NCBI GenBank assembly: GCA_020633205.1
Contig: JACKEB010000017.1
Location: forward strand, 124,001 to 188,000
Length of the DNA: 64,000 nucleotides
DNA from: Polyangiaceae bacterium
Lineage (GTDB): Bacteria; Myxococcota_A; Polyangia; Polyangiales; Polyangiaceae
Reading direction: 5' to 3'
Each line of letters opens with the position of its first letter. Position 1 is the stretch's first letter. Shown here piece after piece: positions 60,580-64,000 of the stretch. Both the position numbers and the translations under genes were made by a program. The notes below the pieces were generated by a model. That model was not told the origin of the DNA and did not search any database. It saw nothing but the letters and a program-made list of their open reading frames with translations.

Positions 60580-62205
60580 ATGCTTGGCTCACGCATCGCA
60601 ACCCTCGGTTTGACCCTAAGCGTCATTGCAGCCGCCGCTTGCTCGGCGAGCTCCGGCGACACCAACAAGGTGAGCGGACAGGGCGGCTCCGGCAGCGGTG
60701 GCCTGAGTAGCGGTGGGACCGGCGCGATCATTGGCGTCGGCGGGGGCAACGACGGCGGCACCGAAAAAGAGACGATCGTGGTGATCGGCCCAGGCGCGAC
60801 GGACGACGCTCCGACGAAGTTCGGTGGTGAGCCGGTCGCGGCAGCGCCGGAGTGGGTCTACCCGGAGAGCGGCGTGATCGTGCCGCCGAACATGAACAGC
60901 CTCGAGCTGCACTTCATCCCTGGGGGAGGGCAGACGCTCTTCGAGGTCACTTTCCACACGGCTAAACTTGAACTCATCGTCTACATGGGCTGCAACGCGG
61001 TGGGGCAAGGTTGTGTCTATACCCCCGACCAAACCTTCTGGGAAAAGCTAGCCGACGGCGCTCGTGGTGCGGCCCCGGTGACCTACTCGATGCGCGGCGT
61101 CGATGGTACGAACCCTGGAACGGTGGGCACCAGCGAGGAGCGCCAGATCTCCTTCAGCCTCGAGGACATCGTCGGCGGGCTCTACTACTGGAACGATGCT
61201 GGCGTGATCCAGCGCTACGACTTTGGTTACGCCTTGGCCACTGCGGAGCTCTTCTTGACCCCGCAACAAGCAGGCGCCCTGACGTGTGTTGGTTGCCACG
61301 CGGTTTCTCCGGACGGAAAGAAGATCGTGGTAGGGAAGGACGTGCCTGCCCCCGCACCCTACACAGAGTTCGACATCGCGACCAAGGCCGCGGTGCAGGG
61401 CACCAACGGACCCGTGGCTGGCGCAGGCAACTTCTTCTCTTTCTCGCCGGACGGCGGTCAGCTGCTCTACTCCAACGGGGCATCCATTGGCTGGCGCGAC
61501 GCGAACAGCGGCTTCGACGTGAATCCCCAGGTCGTCGCCAATGGCACCATGCCGGATTGGTCCCCAGACGGCTCCACCCTGGTCTACTCAGCGCCGAACA
61601 CGCCGCCCGTGTTCCCAGTCCCAGGGGTCACCGGTGGCAGCTTGTACACCGCACCATTTTCCTCAGGGCAATTTGGTACGGGCACGCTCCTCGTGCAGTC
61701 GCAGGGGGAAAACAACTATTACCCAGCGTGGTCACCGGACAGCCAGTGGGTGCTGTACAATCGCTCGGCGAGCAACACGGACTCGTTCTCGAACACCGTG
61801 GATGGCGAGCTGTGGGTAGTGCCGAAGGCGGGCGGCGCTCCCACACGCCTGAGCGCTGTCAGCGATCCCGGATGGTCTTCTTGGCCGAAGTGGGCGCCCG
61901 GCGTGCACACCGCGAACGCGCACCCGGTGATGTACTTCACCTTCTCCAGCAACCGCGCGTACGGTGTTCGCCTCGCTGCGGGTGGTACGACCCAGCTCTG
62001 GATGGCGGCGTTCGATCCCACCAAGGTGGGCAACGGGGACCCTGCAGCACCTGCCTTCCGTCTGCCGTTCCAAGACATCACCACCGGCAATCACATCGCC
62101 CAGTGGGTAGCGAAGATCGTCCGCAAGCCGTGTCAGGACGACGGGGCCTGCGAGAGCAACGAGAAGTGCAAGGACGGCGTTTGCGTCCCCGAGCAAGTGA
62201 AGTAG
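60580..62205 (+). CDS. CxxCH-containing TolB-like beta-propeller lipoprotein (copy 2)
   Basis: 541 residues. Signal MLGSRIATLGLTLSVIAAAAC (Cys21) then a short Gly/Ser linker. Region with CVGCH (Cys236, Cys239, His240) precedes propeller blades (FSPDGGQLLYSNG, WSPDGSTLVYSAP, WSPDSQWVLYNRS, WPKWAPGVH), and a C-terminal Cys cluster (CQDDGACESNEKCKDGVC). Same order of parts as the protein at 50 kb but without its Ig-like domain insert and with a single Cys-rich end. Cotranscribed or near the exbD gene (52 bases). Confidence 0.78.
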   Translation: MLGSRIATLGLTLSVIAAAACSASSGDTNKVSGQGGSGSGGLSSGGTGAIIGVGGGNDGGTEKETIVVIGPGATDDAPTKFGGEPVAAAPEWVYPESGVIVPPNMNSLELHFIPGGGQTLFEVTFHTAKLELIVYMGCNAVGQGCVYTPDQTFWEKLADGARGAAPVTYSMRGVDGTNPGTVGTSEERQISFSLEDIVGGLYYWNDAGVIQRYDFGYALATAELFLTPQQAGALTCVGCHAVSPDGKKIVVGKDVPAPAPYTEFDIATKAAVQGTNGPVAGAGNFFSFSPDGGQLLYSNGASIGWRDANSGFDVNPQVVANGTMPDWSPDGSTLVYSAPNTPPVFPVPGVTGGSLYTAPFSSGQFGTGTLLVQSQGENNYYPAWSPDSQWVLYNRSASNTDSFSNTVDGELWVVPKAGGAPTRLSAVSDPGWSSWPKWAPGVHTANAHPVMYFTFSSNRAYGVRLAAGGTTQLWMAAFDPTKVGNGDPAAPAFRLPFQDITTGNHIAQWVAKIVRKPCQDDGACESNEKCKDGVCVPEQVK

Positions 62206-62209
62206 GCGC

Positions 62210-63058
62210 TCAGTTTTTGGCGACCAGGAGCTGCTCCGACTGCAGCTGACGCAGGCCGAGCGCTTGCAGGTAGCGCTCGGTCAGCTCGTCTGCGGAGACG
62301 TAGTCCGCGCTCTTGAAGCCGCACTCCTTCGCTAGCGCGCAGATTTCCTGCGGGGAAAAGAAGCTGATGAACGGCGTATTCGATTCCGCCGCCATCGCCT
62401 CGATCCGCACGCGGAGGTTCCGCTCCCACTCGCCGAGCAGTTCGTGACGCAACATGTACGTCATGATCAACGTCGAGCCCGGCGCGAGCGCGCTGACCTC
62501 TCGCAACGTAGCCACGATGGCCTCTCGCGTGAGGTACATGCTGACGCCCGTGGAGGCCACGATCGCGGGTTGTGCTGTGTTGAAACCCGCCGCCTGCAGC
62601 TTCGCCCACCACGACTCCCCTGCTTCAAAGTCCACGGGCACGAAGGTTGGCTGCGCTTCGGCGCTGTATCCGAGATCCTTCAGCCGGTCGCGCTTCCAAG
62701 CCTGAGTGTCCGGGTGATCGATTTCGAACACCCGCAACCGAGAGGCCAACTCGGGTCGGCGCTGGCAAAACGTATCGAGCCCTGCCCCCAGGATCACGTA
62801 CTGCGCTACCCCACGCTCGAGCTCTTCGAGCACTCGGTCTTCGACGAAGCGCGCGCGGGTGATGATCGAGACGCGCCCCATCCCGCTGTCCTGCGGGATC
62901 ATATCCCCACGGTTACGCCAGTCAGGTCCGGGGTTCGCGAGCTGCAAGCCGATGGTGTCGTTGAAGACGTGGGGCTCCGGATCGATTTCGACGTGCAGCG
63001 CACGCCACAGTGCGACGCGCACCGCGGTGTGATCCGGTACGGATTTTTTGCTCGGCAT
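62210..63058 (-). CDS. Class I SAM methyltransferase, PPM/LCMT-like family
   Basis: 282 residues. VALWRALHVEIDPEPHVFNDTIGLQLANPGP, the SAM motif VILGAGLDTFCQR and FEIDHPDTQAWKRDRL mark the LCMT-like group (TIGR00027) with N-terminal RARFVEDRVLEELERG, and the STGVSMYL motif. Members O-methylate small molecules in secondary metabolism or remain uncharacterised. It is convergent with the CxxCH lipoprotein. ATG at 63058 follows GGAAGTGAAC; an in-frame ATG at 63073 is the alternative. Confidence 0.8.
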   Translation of the reverse strand: MPSKKSVPDHTAVRVALWRALHVEIDPEPHVFNDTIGLQLANPGPDWRNRGDMIPQDSGMGRVSIITRARFVEDRVLEELERGVAQYVILGAGLDTFCQRRPELASRLRVFEIDHPDTQAWKRDRLKDLGYSAEAQPTFVPVDFEAGESWWAKLQAAGFNTAQPAIVASTGVSMYLTREAIVATLREVSALAPGSTLIMTYMLRHELLGEWERNLRVRIEAMAAESNTPFISFFSPQEICALAKECGFKSADYVSADELTERYLQALGLRQLQSEQLLVAKN

Positions 63059-63122
63059 GTTCACTTCCTTCACTCCACTACCTTGAGCGCTCCGCGCTGG
63101 CCCACCGAAGCTAGCACGGGCA

Positions 63123-64000
63123 CTAATACTCGGCGGAGTCGTCCTTGCAGGGCCCTGCGAGCTGCGGGGTGAGTTGTTCGTAGTCCCATAGGGTCTCGGC
63201 TTTGCGACTCAGCAGAGCTTCCTTCAGCGCAAGAGCGTCTCGATGCAGCCTCGGAAAGAACCGCACGCCGGTCAGCCGCTGAAGTGTACCGGGGGCCACC
63301 AGTGCCTTCTGAAGGAAGCTCTTCAGCCTCTGCTTTGGCACCTTGCGTGGCGAGTTCCGAATCAGGAATGCCAAGCCTTCATAGGGACGATGAACGCCAG
63401 CGGGGTGCAGGCGGACCACGATCTTGAAGAGGTGCGAAGGCACCGCAACACGCCTCACCTCGCCCATTTCCTCAGGGTAACGTGGTGAGTGCATACGCGG
63501 CACTTGTTCTGGTGGGTCCTGGCCTTCAGGCGCATACCAGTCATATACCGCGCCGCTATAGATCAGCAGCGGACCTTTCGCTGCCCACTGCCTGACCAGG
63601 TCTTCGAGCACGAGCCACGGCCCGCGATTCGTCGCGCAGTGCTGTGGCGTCATATTCGACAGCAAGAAGGTGTTGAGCATCGCGCTCTCGCTGCGGTTCA
63701 TGTCGGCGCGGGGCACCAGATGCCCAGTGTCGAAGATCGGCTCTTCGTAGTCGCGGCACTCAGCGCGCACGTCCGGGTCGAGAAGTGGATCCGCACGAAA
63801 AGCATCCAGCCGCTCCGCCTCCACGACGTCGTGGGGCTCCAAGCGATAGGCAGTCCAGATGGGGCCTCGCAGCTCCGGGTCGTACTGGATCACGAACTGT
63901 TTCAGCACTCGCAGCCGCTGGTGTTCGGTTCGGGGGGGAGGTTCGCCGAATGGGAGATGCGTGGCTAGCGCGCGAGCGCGCTCGGCGCCGTTCAGGAGCA
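63123..64000 (-). CDS. DNA/RNA non-specific endonuclease family, 5' end outside the window
   Basis: The frame is open through the window end on the minus strand (it reads LPFGEPPPRTEHQRLRVLKQFVIQYDPELRGPIW before the GTG at 63908), so the start lies beyond 64000. About 291 residues are visible. The catalytic motif is DTGHLVPRADMNRS instead of the canonical DRGH, with the downstream Asn in LLSNMTPQHCATNRGPW. The expected HNH-beta-beta-alpha nuclease fold is otherwise intact. Secreted nucleases of this type degrade DNA and RNA; no signal peptide can be seen because the 5' end is missing. Confidence 0.8.
   Translation of the reverse strand, partial: LLNGAERARALATHLPFGEPPPRTEHQRLRVLKQFVIQYDPELRGPIWTAYRLEPHDVVEAERLDAFRADPLLDPDVRAECRDYEEPIFDTGHLVPRADMNRSESAMLNTFLLSNMTPQHCATNRGPWLVLEDLVRQWAAKGPLLIYSGAVYDWYAPEGQDPPEQVPRMHSPRYPEEMGEVRRVAVPSHLFKIVVRLHPAGVHRPYEGLAFLIRNSPRKVPKQRLKSFLQKALVAPGTLQRLTGVRFFPRLHRDALALKEALLSRKAETLWDYEQLTPQLAGPCKDDSAEY

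Noticed and set aside
1..64000. tRNA and rRNA genes
   Set aside because: I looked for T-loop (GTTCGAATC-like) and acceptor patterns and found no segment with a full cloverleaf.

Overview
The window reads as one contiguous stretch of a high-G+C chromosome from a myxobacterium-like organism (Myxococcota, probably Polyangiales; this placement is inferred from gene content). The pointers are: two eukaryotic-type Ser/Thr kinases, an AgmX-like TonB-type protein, an isolated ExbD, TPR/PEGA proteins, a set of lipoproteins with Gly/Ala/Ser/Thr-rich tandem linkers just after the lipobox, a bacterial sphingolipid gene set, and many secreted proteins of unknown role. Coding density is high and starts often overlap the previous stop (ATGA/GTGA). 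I found no tRNA, rRNA, CRISPR array, transposase or phage gene.

Layout. 1-2.4 kb: end of an unknown secreted protein, a small lipoprotein, a zinc-ribbon membrane protein and a two-TM protein. 2.4-6.8 kb: tightly overlapped thiO-purM-purN-FAD oxidoreductase operon. 6.9-11 kb: PEGA protein, rsmD, AgmX-like protein, repeat lipoprotein, truA. 11.2-16.4 kb: serine palmitoyltransferase, GNAT-type ceramide synthase (bCerS), ceramide reductase (CerR) and a serine hydrolase, a ceramide/sphingolipid locus. 16.5-20.2 kb (minus): polysaccharide deacetylase lipoprotein, unknown protein, trpE. 20.2-27.2 kb: lipoprotein, degenerate-methyltransferase coiled-coil protein, dnaJ, isolated T3SS/flagellar-type ATPase, lipoprotein, Ser/Thr kinase. 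27.2-31.5 kb: a gene-poor stretch with two repeat-rich lipoproteins, a TerB-like protein, strong terminators and short DNA duplications. 31.5-40.6 kb: secreted protein plus di-haem cytochrome/peroxidase-like lipoprotein, MarC, sirtuin-coaD pair, F420-type reductase fold protein, Cys-rich lipoprotein, aromatic/aspartate aminotransferase, MutS-like ATPase. 40.9-46.2 kb: FN3 protein, sodium/solute symporter, a 40-residue membrane peptide, pyrB, asnB. 46.2-52 kb (minus): beta-barrel protein with PQPYP repeats, kinase plus TPR/PEGA operon, a beta-propeller lipoprotein carrying a CxxCH motif. 52.3-64 kb: TerB-like protein, fhs, membrane protein, MarR-GNAT fusion, PD40 lipoprotein, TetR/HD hydrolase operon divergent from a second coaD, ExbD, a second CxxCH propeller lipoprotein, a class I methyltransferase and a truncated non-specific endonuclease.

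How the genes work together. One-carbon and nucleotide metabolism recurs (purM, purN, fhs, pyrB, asnB), with fhs able to supply the formyl-THF used by PurN. CoA metabolism appears twice (two coaD paralogues, one translationally coupled to a sirtuin, one facing a TetR repressor across two perfect inverted repeats). The most coherent pathway is Spt-bCerS-CerR. The least explained material is the envelope: at least nine lipoproteins, two of which combine a haem-type CxxCH with a TolB-like propeller, and one of which is little more than a tandem-repeat linker on a lipid anchor. A recurrent near-palindromic motif close to TTCCNCAGGGAA is scattered through both genes and spacers.
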